A stretch of DNA of 64,000 nt from Candidatus Phaeomarinobacter ectocarpi. GTDB taxonomy: Bacteria > Pseudomonadota > Alphaproteobacteria > CGMCC-115125. The notes beneath the pieces are model-generated. The model saw only the letters and a list, made by a program, of their open reading frames with translations. It was not told the DNA's origin and did not search any database. The position numbers were made by a program, and so were the translations under genes. Shown here one piece after another: positions 17,170 to 26,074 of the stretch; position 1 is the first letter of the stretch; the number at the start of each line of letters is the position of its first letter. Where the stretch lies: NCBI RefSeq assembly GCF_000689395.1, contig NZ_HG966617.1:138075-202074 (forward strand). The letters run 5' to 3'.

Positions 17170-17885
17170 CCGAACTGGTCCGCATTCTTCAGCATGTGGG
17201 CGGCGCCGTGGGGCAGGTTGAGGACGGAGTTCTCACCAAACAGTCGTTGCTTCTGGTCACCGAACAATTCCCGATTGGCGGCCAGCGGGGCGGACTGTTC
17301 CGCAATCTGTTGCGCCAGTTCAGGAATGACTTCCATGGAGGCAACATGCTGGACAACACCGGCCGCCAATGCGTCCGGGCCGCCCCAGCGGCGTGAAAAC
17401 TGCACGGTTTCATAAAACGCGCTACCCGAAAGCTTGTGGCGGAACAGCGCCAGCTCGGCGGAGGGGATGCGGAAACCGATGGCCATTTCATTGGCGCACA
17501 GGAAACCGCGATCCTCGCGCATGATGCGGATGTCGTGGCACAGAGCCACCATGAAGCCAGCGCCAAAGGCATGACCATTGATGGCGCAGATCGTGGGAAC
17601 CGGCAGCGTGATGAAGCGGCCCATGAGGGCCATGAACTCTGCCCCGAACGCGTCCGCGTCGCCGCCTTCCGGATGGGCTGAGGGGTCCTGGCGCCACTCA
17701 AGATCAAGCCCGTTGGAAAAGAACTTTGTGTCGGTCGACCGCGTCACAAGTGCGGCCGGGCCGGAGGACGCCTCCACCTCGTCGAGTGCCTTGTCGATGT
17801 CACGCACAAAAGTGGTGTTCCAGCGGTTTTCGCCCGCATCCATGGTGAGGGTGAAAACGTCATTCTCGCGGGTAAGGGAAATCAT
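17166..17885 (-). CDS. Enoyl-CoA hydratase/isomerase family protein
   Basis: Crotonase-fold enzyme, 239 residues. FFSNGLDLEW near residue 53 and the GHAFGAGFMVALCHDIR segment form the CoA-binding oxyanion hole, and NEMAIGFRIP carries the Glu expected for delta3-delta2-enoyl-CoA isomerase activity. The resemblance is closest to ECI-type isomerases, so it probably moves double bonds during unsaturated fatty acid beta-oxidation. It is followed on the same strand and upstream by a LysR regulator gene. Confidence 0.82.
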   Translation of the reverse strand: MISLTRENDVFTLTMDAGENRWNTTFVRDIDKALDEVEASSGPAALVTRSTDTKFFSNGLDLEWRQDPSAHPEGGDADAFGAEFMALMGRFITLPVPTICAINGHAFGAGFMVALCHDIRIMREDRGFLCANEMAIGFRIPSAELALFRHKLSGSAFYETVQFSRRWGGPDALAAGVVQHVASMEVIPELAQQIAEQSAPLAANRELFGDQKQRLFGENSVLNLPHGAAHMLKNADQFG

Positions 17886-17996
17886 GGGCTAGGGCTCCAT
17901 CAAAAGGCTGATGGGTCAGTTCTAAAGCAACACGGACCTGCCGCCCACTTGCAATTGCTGCAACAGGTGCCGCGCTGCTGCCGCGAAGCAGAAGCG

Positions 17997-18935
17997 TCAG
18001 ACGCCGCGCGGCAACAATCCGCCGTCGGTGCCCCTCAGCTCGGCAAACACCGTCTGTATTTCCCCGCGCAGCCATGTATGCGCCGGGTCGTCATCATTGT
18101 CCTCGTGCCAGACGAGGTACCAGTGATGTACAGGGCGCTCGAGCGGCAGGCTGAATATCTTGAGACCCATCCGATCCACAAATGACTCCGCCATCCGCCG
18201 CGGCAGGGCGCCGGCAAGGTCGGTCGTAGCGACGATATAGGGGATGGACCACAGGCGCGACATGATGGCGATGAAGCGGCGCTTCACATTGCGGGCCTGC
18301 AATTCGTGCTCAAGATGTGTCATGGCACGTATCTGCGGTGCGATGGTGACCAGCCCCACCTTCTCCATATCATCGAGCGTGAACGTATCGCGATCGCCAT
18401 AGACCGGATGGTCGGCACGCACGACAATGCAGGCCTCATCGTCAATCAGATAGGCCGTCTTGAGTTTTTCCCCGTGCTGGGCAAACACCGAGAAGCCCAT
18501 GTCGACAGTCTTGTTGAGCAACTCCTGGTCAAAGTCGATGCCCCACAGGGGTTTCACGTCGTAGGTGATGCTGGGGCTTTGATCCATCGTCTGCTGCAGC
18601 AGCTTGTTGAGGATCAGGGGCTCCACGGCATCCGGCGCGATCATCGAAAAACAGCGGCTGCTTTTTGACGGATCAAACGGCTCCACAGCCGCGATGCCCT
18701 TGTCGATGGACTGCAGCGCCTCGTGAACGATCGGGGCCAGCCGGTCGGCTTCCGCCGTCGGTACGAAGGTGTTGCCGACCCGCTCGAAAAGCGGGTCATT
18801 GAGATGCTCGCGCAGACGCTTGAGCGCGTTGCTGACCGCGGGCTGGGTCAGCCCCAGCTTCTTGGCGGCGGGTGTGATGCCACCGGCGCTATACACCGCG
18901 TCAAACACCTGCAGCAGATTGAGATCCAGCTTCAT
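17997..18935 (-). CDS. LysR family transcriptional regulator
   Basis: DNA-binding activator or repressor. The winged HTH (MKLDLNLLQVFDAVYSAGG to LRERLNDPLFER type, residues 1-65) is followed by a periplasmic-binding-like effector domain. The start at 18935 directly precedes the conserved LDLNLL segment; an extra ATG at 18959 is less likely. A run of eight C/G bases lies just before the start and could serve as a G-rich ribosome site. A 23-bp inverted repeat is 15 bp upstream. Likely targets are itself, the enoyl-CoA isomerase or the surface protein at 19101. Confidence 0.88.
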   Translation of the reverse strand: MKLDLNLLQVFDAVYSAGGITPAAKKLGLTQPAVSNALKRLREHLNDPLFERVGNTFVPTAEADRLAPIVHEALQSIDKGIAAVEPFDPSKSSRCFSMIAPDAVEPLILNKLLQQTMDQSPSITYDVKPLWGIDFDQELLNKTVDMGFSVFAQHGEKLKTAYLIDDEACIVVRADHPVYGDRDTFTLDDMEKVGLVTIAPQIRAMTHLEHELQARNVKRRFIAIMSRLWSIPYIVATTDLAGALPRRMAESFVDRMGLKIFSLPLERPVHHWYLVWHEDNDDDPAHTWLRGEIQTVFAELRGTDGGLLPRGV

Positions 18936-18949
18936 CGTTGCCCCCCCCA

Positions 18950-18972
18950 AGTCATTCATTTTCTGAATGACT
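18950..18972. promoter_or_regulatory. Perfect inverted repeat, likely LysR operator
   Basis: AGTCATTCA and its exact complement TGAATGACT flank a 5-base centre. The core fits the T-N11-A rule for LysR sites, and the element lies directly in front of the lysR start, facing the surface protein gene 129 bp away. Confidence 0.55.
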
Positions 18973-19100
18973 CATATCGCAATTTTGAATTTCCCACCAT
19001 CCAGCACAGCCGCTTATGTACCTCTTAACAAGAGGTTGAGGCACATTTGGCGAATTTGTGTCGGTCAAAGCGTTGAGAGTGGCTTGGGGGTATCACCGTG

Positions 19101-21815
19101 ATGAATGCGCGTCATTCGTCTGGGAAATGGGTTGGCAGAGTTTGCGGGGTGGCAGCACGGGGATTTGCGGCCGCTCTGCCAGCCCTTTTGCTGGTGATCG
19201 TCGCCGTGGGCGCAACCACGTTGCCCGCAACGACCACCCATGCGCAAACAATAAACTGCACCGGTGGGCCAGCCACGGTTGTCCATCCGTCCTCAGTACA
19301 GGTGTTCGTGGATGTGTCTGCTGGCACATGCGCCATCAACGGGCCAGCAGTGCTTAATCCGGCTGACCTGGGCGATGTAACCGTCGAGATTCAACAGGAT
19401 TTCGGTGTCGGCCGGGTTGCTGGCACCCGACACTTTGCTGGCGGCGCCGGCTTCTTTAGCCGCTTCCAGAAATGCGATTTCGGTGATGGCGACGGCGACA
19501 AAGGCATCGGCAGTTGTTCCTCAAACAACCCGCCGCTCAACACCAACCTGACCGGTACATTCGAGTGGGACTCCACGAGCATAGGCGCCCCATTCGTTAC
19601 CGACCGCCGTTTGACAATGAACTACTCCGTCGCGGCGAACGGCGGCACCATTACGTCTGCCCAAGTCACAATCCTGACGCCTGAAATCAACGTGACCGGC
19701 AACGGCCAGTCAATCGTTAGCGGCGATGCCACGCCGGATGCCGCGGATCACACGTCGTTTGGTGCTACAGCCATTGCCGGAGGAACGGTCTCGCGCACAT
19801 TCACCGTTGAAAACAGTGGTGATGGCGACCTCGAACTGGGCTTTTTCTCCGTCTCCCTTGCAGGCGCGCATGCGGGTGACTTCAGCGTAACAGCGCAACC
19901 CCCCACTGGTATATCGCCGGGGTCACCCCGCACATTCACCGTCACCTTTGACCCCAGTGCTGTCGGCAACCGTCAGGCGACCGTGAGCATCGCCAACAAT
20001 GATGCGGACGAAGCGCCCTATACGTTTGCCATTGAGGGCACAGGCCAAGTGCTGACGCCTGAAATCGCTGTGCGCGGAAACGGCGTTGAGATCGCGTCTG
20101 GTGATGCAACACCTGCCGCCGTGGACGCAACTGATTTTGGCAGTACCGACATTGCCACAGGTGCGCAGGCCACCGTGTTCACCATCGCCAACACCGGCAC
20201 CGGCCTGCTCACCCTTGGCGCAAATGCCGTCTCGCTCGCAGGCGCCAATGCCGCAGACTTTACCGTCACAGCGCAACCTGCGGTCAACGTGGCGGCAGCA
20301 GGGTCAACGGCCTTCACTCTGACCTTTGATCCCGCCGCTGCGGGCGCGCGCGTTGCGACAGTGACCATCAACAATGATGATGCGGATGAATCGCCTTATA
20401 CCTTCGCCATACAGGGGACCGGGCAGGTCGGCGGGACCATCACGCTGGTCCAGACAGTGACCGGCCCGGACGTGACGACGGAGTTTTCCTCATCGACCGC
20501 CGCCCTGAACACGACCCTCACGTCTGTGGGCGGGGTGGCAACGCTCACCATCACTGCCGTTCCCGTCGGCACGCACTCGGTCACCGCAGCCAATCTTGCG
20601 GCGCTGGGCTATGGCATCACTGCGATCAGTTGCAACGACAGCGATTCTTCCGCCGATGTGCCCAGCGCATCCGCCACCATCGTGCTGGCCGGGGGCGAGA
20701 CCGTGGTCTGTACATTCGTCCTTGTGGAGAGCCGCGCCGCAACCTCGCGCATGATCGCGGACTTCCTGGGCGCGCGCGGCACATTCCTGCTGTCCAACCA
20801 GCCTGGCTCCAGTCGTCGAACGGGACGCTTCAGCAACAATGCGGGCGGCAGCGGCACGACCGGGTCCTTGTCCGCATTCGGCCTTTCGGGACCCATACCC
20901 GTGCCCTTGCAGGCGGCGTTTTCCGGCGAGACGCTGAACTTCGCGTCTTCCCATGGCTGGGGCGCGGCTGTGACGCGCACCTTACCGGGCGCAGAAAAGC
21001 GGCTTGGTGCGAACGACGATGCGCCGGATGGCAAACGGCCAGTGCTCGATCTCGACAAACGTACAGTCTGGATCGAGGGCACAATCGCAGGCTTTGATGA
21101 CCGCCAGTCCGAAGGCACCTTCGGTGTCGTTTATGCGGGCGCGGACCAGCTGGTGACACCAGAAATTCTGCTGGGTGCACTGGTACAATATGACTGGTTC
21201 CGCCAGGAGCAGGATACAGGCGGAGGCAAGGTGACCGGCCGCGGCTGGATGGCAGGGCCGTATGCCACATTCCGTCTGGATGAAAGCCTGTTCGCCGATA
21301 TCCGGTTCGCCTGGGGCAAGTCACGCAATGACATCACGCCCCTTGGTACCTATACCGACACGTTCGACACCACCCGCTGGCTCGGCAGCGGTGCTTTCAT
21401 TGGCGACTTCGCCTATGAGGACTGGTCCATCCAGCCGACCATCTCGCTGGCCTATCTGCGCGAAACCCAGAAACGCTATACGGACAGTCTGGGCATCGAC
21501 ATTCCCGGTCAGAGCGTGTCGCAGGGCGAGGTGACGGCTGGCCCGCGCATTGGGTATTCCTATCTGTTTGAGGCGGGCGACCGGCTGGACCCGTTTGTAA
21601 GCCTTGAAGGCGCCTATGTGTTTGGGGACGACGGGCTTTACTCCGATGGCTCCCTTGCCAAAGAAGTGAGTGGGTTGCGTGCGCGGCTTGGCTACGGGCT
21701 GGACTGGCGCAATGAGGCGGGGCAATCACTGTCAGTGTCCGGCTCATATGATGGCATCGGCACCGACGCAAAAATCCTCGGCGTTTCACTGAAATTTAGT
21801 GTCCCGCTCAACTGA
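19101..21815 (+). CDS. Autotransporter-domain protein with choice-of-anchor D repeats
   Basis: Predicted outer-membrane surface protein of about 904 residues. A long signal peptide ends at THAQ-T near residue 49. An all-beta passenger begins with a Cys-containing domain (50-190). Two tandem choice-of-anchor D (ASPM/SPD-2/Hydin-type) repeats of about 120 residues follow, each starting LTPEI and ending with a T-F-A-I-x-G-T-G-Q motif. A Thr-rich domain comes next, and the last 270 residues look like an autotransporter beta-barrel with alternating aromatic strands, ending LKFSVPLN. GTG at 19098 is an alternative start. Adhesion is a plausible but unproven role. Confidence 0.78.
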   Translation: MNARHSSGKWVGRVCGVAARGFAAALPALLLVIVAVGATTLPATTTHAQTINCTGGPATVVHPSSVQVFVDVSAGTCAINGPAVLNPADLGDVTVEIQQDFGVGRVAGTRHFAGGAGFFSRFQKCDFGDGDGDKGIGSCSSNNPPLNTNLTGTFEWDSTSIGAPFVTDRRLTMNYSVAANGGTITSAQVTILTPEINVTGNGQSIVSGDATPDAADHTSFGATAIAGGTVSRTFTVENSGDGDLELGFFSVSLAGAHAGDFSVTAQPPTGISPGSPRTFTVTFDPSAVGNRQATVSIANNDADEAPYTFAIEGTGQVLTPEIAVRGNGVEIASGDATPAAVDATDFGSTDIATGAQATVFTIANTGTGLLTLGANAVSLAGANAADFTVTAQPAVNVAAAGSTAFTLTFDPAAAGARVATVTINNDDADESPYTFAIQGTGQVGGTITLVQTVTGPDVTTEFSSSTAALNTTLTSVGGVATLTITAVPVGTHSVTAANLAALGYGITAISCNDSDSSADVPSASATIVLAGGETVVCTFVLVESRAATSRMIADFLGARGTFLLSNQPGSSRRTGRFSNNAGGSGTTGSLSAFGLSGPIPVPLQAAFSGETLNFASSHGWGAAVTRTLPGAEKRLGANDDAPDGKRPVLDLDKRTVWIEGTIAGFDDRQSEGTFGVVYAGADQLVTPEILLGALVQYDWFRQEQDTGGGKVTGRGWMAGPYATFRLDESLFADIRFAWGKSRNDITPLGTYTDTFDTTRWLGSGAFIGDFAYEDWSIQPTISLAYLRETQKRYTDSLGIDIPGQSVSQGEVTAGPRIGYSYLFEAGDRLDPFVSLEGAYVFGDDGLYSDGSLAKEVSGLRARLGYGLDWRNEAGQSLSVSGSYDGIGTDAKILGVSLKFSVPLN

Positions 21816-21904
21816 GCAGGCGCAGCATCCGGGTAAGGGTTTCGCCGACCCGCGCCCCTTGCTAGGTTTTGCGCCACCTGTGGCAACAAACCGGACAAAT
21901 AAAA

Positions 21905-23371
21905 ATGAAAAATGTGCTCCTTGGCGTGGTCGCCGTGCTTATCGTGCTGGTGGCTGTGGTTCTCATCCGAACCTTTATGTACACCCCGCCCGCCCTGGAG
22001 CAACGCGAGCTTGTCACCCACAGCCCGGACCCGGATGTGCTGGCGCAACGCCTCTCCCAGGCCATGCAGTTCAGGACTATCTCACGGCAGGACCCGCAGC
22101 CCGGCGACCGTCAGGCATTTGATGCGTTTATCGCCTGGTTTGAACAGACCTACCCGGCCGTCCATGCGGCAATGGACCGGACGCTCATTGCAGAGCAGAC
22201 CATCTTGATGAAATGGGAAGGTAAGGACACCGGCGTCAAACCGGTGTTGCTCACAGCGCACTATGATGTGGTGCCCGTTATTCCCGGTACGGAGGATTTG
22301 TGGAAGCAGGACCCGTTCGCCGGCGTTATTGAAGACGGCTATGTATGGGGACGCGGCGCACTGGACAACAAGGGTGCCATCATCGCCATGATGGAAGCCG
22401 CAACCTTGTTGCTGGAGCGCGGCTTTCAGCCCGAACGCACTGTCTATTTCAGCTTCGGCCACGACGAAGAAATCGGTGGCGGCACGGGGGCGGCCGGCGT
22501 GGTTGACTATCTGCAGGCAGAAGGTGTGCGGCTTGCATGGTCTGTGGATGAAGGCTCCTTCGTGCTGGATGGCATCATCCCCGGGCTTGATCAGAAGGTT
22601 GCCATGATCAACGTGGCGGAGAAGGGCTATGTCACCCTTGACCTCGTCGCTACGGCGCAAGGTGGCCACTCCTCCATGCCGCCGCAGGACTCAGCGGTGA
22701 CCCTTCTGGCTGATGCGATCGTCAAGCTGAAGAACGCGCCGGTGCCCGGTGGCCTGGAAGGCATCAGCGGTGAAGCCTACGGCACGCTGGCGCGCCACAT
22801 GCCGTTTACCCAGCGTATGGCTTTTGCCAATCAGTGGCTCTTTGGCGGCATGATTGAAGACATGCTGACGGGTCTGCCTGCGGGCAACGCCATGTTGCGG
22901 ACGACGACAGCCCCCACCATGCTGTCCGCCAGCATCAAGGAGAACGTGCTGCCCATCAACGCAATCGCGACGGTGAACTTTCGCCTGCATCCGCGCGATA
23001 CAGTCGAGTCGGTGGTGGCCCATGTAGAGCAGGCAGTGGGGCCAGACATTGAAGTGCGTACCCGACCGCGTGGCGGCAATGCATCGCCGGTCGCAAGCAC
23101 GTCAGCAGAGGGGTTTGCTTCCCTTGCCAGCGCCTCGCGTGATGTTCTCGGCGACGTTATAATTGCCCCTGGCCTGACCGTCGCCGGTACGGACAGCAAG
23201 CACTACGCGAAGGTGGCCGACGATGCCTACCGCTTCAATCCCTTCATTGTCGGGTCGGAAGATATTGTTACCATTCATGGCACCAATGAACGCATCTCCA
23301 TCGACAATCTGGTGCTGGGCACGGACTATTTCACCCAGTTGCTCATAACGACAAAAGCGCCCGGCGAGTAA
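21905..23371 (+). CDS. M20 family metallopeptidase, membrane-anchored
   Basis: Zinc-dependent peptidase or amidohydrolase of the M20 family, similar in layout to PM20D1-type carboxypeptidases. An N-terminal hydrophobic anchor (about residues 3-24) places it in the periplasm. Zinc ligands appear in LTAHYDVVPV, RGALDNKGA and FGHDEEIGGG, and a lid/dimerisation domain with AQGGHSSMPPQ sits in the middle. The start at 21905 removes an upstream non-family stretch. Its stop codon lies in the loop of a terminator hairpin. PM20D1 relatives act on N-acyl amino acids; that substrate is only a suggestion here. Confidence 0.85.
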   Translation: MKNVLLGVVAVLIVLVAVVLIRTFMYTPPALEQRELVTHSPDPDVLAQRLSQAMQFRTISRQDPQPGDRQAFDAFIAWFEQTYPAVHAAMDRTLIAEQTILMKWEGKDTGVKPVLLTAHYDVVPVIPGTEDLWKQDPFAGVIEDGYVWGRGALDNKGAIIAMMEAATLLLERGFQPERTVYFSFGHDEEIGGGTGAAGVVDYLQAEGVRLAWSVDEGSFVLDGIIPGLDQKVAMINVAEKGYVTLDLVATAQGGHSSMPPQDSAVTLLADAIVKLKNAPVPGGLEGISGEAYGTLARHMPFTQRMAFANQWLFGGMIEDMLTGLPAGNAMLRTTTAPTMLSASIKENVLPINAIATVNFRLHPRDTVESVVAHVEQAVGPDIEVRTRPRGGNASPVASTSAEGFASLASASRDVLGDVIIAPGLTVAGTDSKHYAKVADDAYRFNPFIVGSEDIVTIHGTNERISIDNLVLGTDYFTQLLITTKAPGE

Positions 23372-23384
23372 GCCGGACGCTTTT
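23353..23384. terminator. Bidirectional intrinsic terminator
   Basis: AAAAGCG-C-CCGGC pairs with GCCGG-A-CGCTTTT around a 6-base loop that contains the TAA stop of the M20 peptidase gene. A-tract and T-tract on both sides allow termination from either strand between these convergent genes. Confidence 0.75.
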
Positions 23385-23410
23385 GCGGTGAACATCGATT
23401 GCGGTGACGG

Positions 23411-23647
23411 CTATGCCGTCTCGCCGCGCTGGTAGCGATCCAGTTCGTCGGGATCAAACCCCTCATCGTTGTCGATGAGCGGGTCCCGCATGAAGTCATC
23501 CTCCGGCGCAACTGTTGTTGCGCGCACAATGAGCGCGCGGCACAGCCTGTCGATGAAGGTCTGATTGCGTGAACTGCGTGCCGCCATCCAGACCATCAAA
23601 CGCGCACTGCGTTCCTTCTTGCGGATGTCCTTGTCGCTAACGCTCAT
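23411..23647 (-). CDS. Small hypothetical protein coupled to molybdenum enzyme
   Basis: Unrecognised 78-residue protein. The N-terminal two-thirds is basic and helical (KDIRKKERSARLMVWMAARSS), and the C-terminal third is acidic. It overlaps the molybdopterin oxidoreductase gene by four bases (ATGA), so the two are translationally coupled. This suggests an accessory or dedicated chaperone role for that enzyme, as an inference from the arrangement only. Confidence 0.65.
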   Translation of the reverse strand: MSVSDKDIRKKERSARLMVWMAARSSRNQTFIDRLCRALIVRATTVAPEDDFMRDPLIDNDEGFDPDELDRYQRGETA

Positions 23648-25935
23648 TCTGCGGGCTCCATGACTGGCTGTGAGGCTTCAGCTGGTTTCGACGCAGGCGC
23701 CTCAGCCACAAGCGGGACTACCCGACATGGGATGCCTTTGATATGCGGGATGCCCTGTTCGCGGTCGAGGTAGTCCGCATCATCACGACACAGTTGAGAG
23801 TCGCCATAGTCCAGGGCCCCACTCAAGTGGCCTGTGCCCTGCTGCATTTCCGGTTTCCACCATCCATGGGGCACACGCACAAGGTCGTCCGGCATGGCAT
23901 CCTTGATCGCCAACTTGGCCTTGATTTGCCCCAGCTGGTTTTCAACGGTCACCCATTCGCCTTCGGTGACGCCAGCCGCTTTGGCTGTCTTTTCATTGAG
24001 AAAGATTTCCGGCTCGGGATGGCGCGCGCGCATTTCCGGGATGTGCCGGTGGCCGGTCTGGAAGAATCCATCCTCGCGCACACCGGTGAACATCTTCAGC
24101 GGATAGTCTTTGTCATGCGGCGGATCCTCTCGGAAGTAGGGCAGGGGATCAAAGCCGAGGTCTTCCAGAATGGATGACTTCAGCTCCACCTTGCCACTTG
24201 GAGTCGCAAAGCCAGTCTTTTCATAGGTGCGGAAGGCGGGCTTCTTGAAGTGCACTTCCGTTTTTACAAGCTCATCCCATGTATTGCCGGTGCGTGCGAC
24301 GCGGTAGTCGTAGAAATCTTCCAGCGTGTCCCAGGGCACAAGCTCGGGACGGTCGAGCGAACCAGCAATGCCTTTCCAGAACTCAAACGTGCTGCGGCAT
24401 TCACCGGGAGGGTCCATGGCCTTTTCAGAGAAACGCACCGTGGACATCCAGCCGAACATGTCGTGCAGCCACGGGCGCTCGAGCCAGCTGTCCGCCGGCA
24501 ACACATAGTCGGCCAGTTGAGCAGAAGGCGTCATGAACTGCTCGTGGGCGACGACGAGATCCTGGTTCATCATCGCTTTTTCAATCAGCGGCATGTTGGC
24601 GTAACTCAGCAAGGGGTTGTTCCCCAGGAAGAAGAACGCCTTCACCGGATAGTCGCCTTCGCCCGCCATTGCCTTGAACGTCTCGGACGGTGTGGCCATG
24701 TGGCAGCCCATCACGAGGTTGGCGTATTCCTGTCCATAGACGCGCTTGGTCGGTTCGCGGAACGGGAGCTGGCCGCGATACGTGAAGGCCGGGTGATCCC
24801 TGGACCCCAGCTGCTTCATCTTCTGTTCGTCCGAAAGCACGTGGTGCATTTCAATTTCGGATTCGTTGATGATGTCCGGGTTGAAGCCCTGCAGCAGTTC
24901 ACCGCCGGGCACATCCACATTGCCGCAGATCGACCGCAGGATGGTCTGCAGACGGATGCCGGACGTGCTGTTGCGCTGCATGTCGGTGATCGGCGTCCAG
25001 GGAATGACCGCGGGGCCGCTAGTAGCATAAACCCGGGCCGCTTCCGCAATCATTTCAGGATCACAGCCCGTCAGCTTCGCAACGCGTTCCAGCGGAAATT
25101 CGTCGACGCGCTTCTTCAGGTCTTCAAAGCCGATGGTCCAGTTCTTGACGAACTCCTTGTCGTACAGCTCTTCGTCAATGATGACCTTGAGCCAGCCGAA
25201 CATCATGGCCGCGTCACTGCCCACTTTGAGCGGCAGCCAGATGTCTGCGCGCTCCGCACTGGAGCTGCGGCGCGGATCCATAACGATGAGCTTCGCGCCT
25301 TTTGCCTGTGCGCCACGGATGGAGTTGTAGAGCGGCGTCCAGCTATGCCGGCGCGGGTTATGGCCCATCAGCACAATGCACTTGGTGTTGGCAAAGTCGC
25401 CAAACGGGAACCACCCATAGGTAAAGCGATTGATAGCGGCCGTGTTGCCCGCACACAGCGCCACGCCGCTGATCCAGTTGGGTGACCCCACATGGTTCAT
25501 GATGCGGCGGCCAAGACCGTGGTCTGTCGATGTGTTCCACTGGCTGGTGGAGACGGCCCACGCTTCCGGTCCGTGATCGGCAATGACCTTCTTGAGGCGC
25601 GTCCCAATATCACTGAGCGCGTCTTCCCAACTCACCCGCTCGAACTTGCCCGAGCCACGCTCGCCGACGCGCTTCATGGGGTGGAGAACGCGGTTGGGGT
25701 GGGCCAGGCCCTTGGGCGCAATGATGCCCTTCATGCAGATGTTGTCGCGGAAGATGGGATTGTCAGACGACCGCACTTTGGTGACCCGGCCCTTCTGCAC
25801 TTCACCAACCACCGTGCAGGCGATGTCACAGGCCGCGCAGATCAGCTTCTTGGTCGTGACACCCTCTTTGACGGGCCGTTCGGTGTATTTGGCGTTTGCA
25901 ATGTCTTCCGGGTTGAAGGGCGCAGCTGCGGGCAT
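23644..25935 (-). CDS. Molybdopterin-dependent oxidoreductase (Cys-ligated)
   Basis: DMSO-reductase-family catalytic subunit, 763 residues. Cys33, Cys36, Cys40 and Cys67 bind a [4Fe-4S] cluster, and Cys161 in GVALCAGNTAA is the expected molybdenum ligand. Cofactor-binding segments LMGHNPRRHSW and VMDPRRSSSAERADIWLPL and a C-terminal MoCo domain (from about 640) are present. There is no Tat signal, so it is cytoplasmic. It is divergent from an HxlR regulator with a perfect palindrome between them and is coupled to a 78-residue protein. Two SDRs lie beyond the regulator. The substrate is unknown. Confidence 0.87.
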   Translation of the reverse strand: MPAAAPFNPEDIANAKYTERPVKEGVTTKKLICAACDIACTVVGEVQKGRVTKVRSSDNPIFRDNICMKGIIAPKGLAHPNRVLHPMKRVGERGSGKFERVSWEDALSDIGTRLKKVIADHGPEAWAVSTSQWNTSTDHGLGRRIMNHVGSPNWISGVALCAGNTAAINRFTYGWFPFGDFANTKCIVLMGHNPRRHSWTPLYNSIRGAQAKGAKLIVMDPRRSSSAERADIWLPLKVGSDAAMMFGWLKVIIDEELYDKEFVKNWTIGFEDLKKRVDEFPLERVAKLTGCDPEMIAEAARVYATSGPAVIPWTPITDMQRNSTSGIRLQTILRSICGNVDVPGGELLQGFNPDIINESEIEMHHVLSDEQKMKQLGSRDHPAFTYRGQLPFREPTKRVYGQEYANLVMGCHMATPSETFKAMAGEGDYPVKAFFFLGNNPLLSYANMPLIEKAMMNQDLVVAHEQFMTPSAQLADYVLPADSWLERPWLHDMFGWMSTVRFSEKAMDPPGECRSTFEFWKGIAGSLDRPELVPWDTLEDFYDYRVARTGNTWDELVKTEVHFKKPAFRTYEKTGFATPSGKVELKSSILEDLGFDPLPYFREDPPHDKDYPLKMFTGVREDGFFQTGHRHIPEMRARHPEPEIFLNEKTAKAAGVTEGEWVTVENQLGQIKAKLAIKDAMPDDLVRVPHGWWKPEMQQGTGHLSGALDYGDSQLCRDDADYLDREQGIPHIKGIPCRVVPLVAEAPASKPAEASQPVMEPAE

Positions 25936-25980
25936 GATGACGGTCCTGTCCGGTTGTCGGGATCCACTAGTCGAAGCATG

Positions 25981-26001
25981 TTAGTCCAATATCTGGACTA
26001 A
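25981..26001. promoter_or_regulatory. Perfect 21-bp palindrome, likely HxlR operator
   Basis: TTAGTCCA and TGGACTAA are exact complements around ATATC. The element overlaps the probable -35 of the hxlR promoter (TGGACT 25994-25999, 17 bp, TATAAG 26017-26022) and lies 46 bp from the start of the divergent molybdenum enzyme gene, so it could control both. Confidence 0.65.
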
Positions 26002-26074
26002 GTCGAGTCACTGCGCTATAAGGAGCGTCAAAAATCAACAGGGCGGTGGGCGACCCGCGGCCAGGAGACCGAAA

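Noticed and set aside
18941-18948. Run of eight C bases before lysR as a phase-variation tract
   Set aside because: It lies in the leader, not in the coding frame, and is short; on the lysR strand it simply reads as a G-rich ribosome-site region.
24250-25485. 411-codon open frame on the plus strand opposite a molybdenum enzyme gene
   Set aside because: It is antisense to a clear enzyme with strong motifs; long antisense frames are common in GC-rich genes, and the translation shows no domain.
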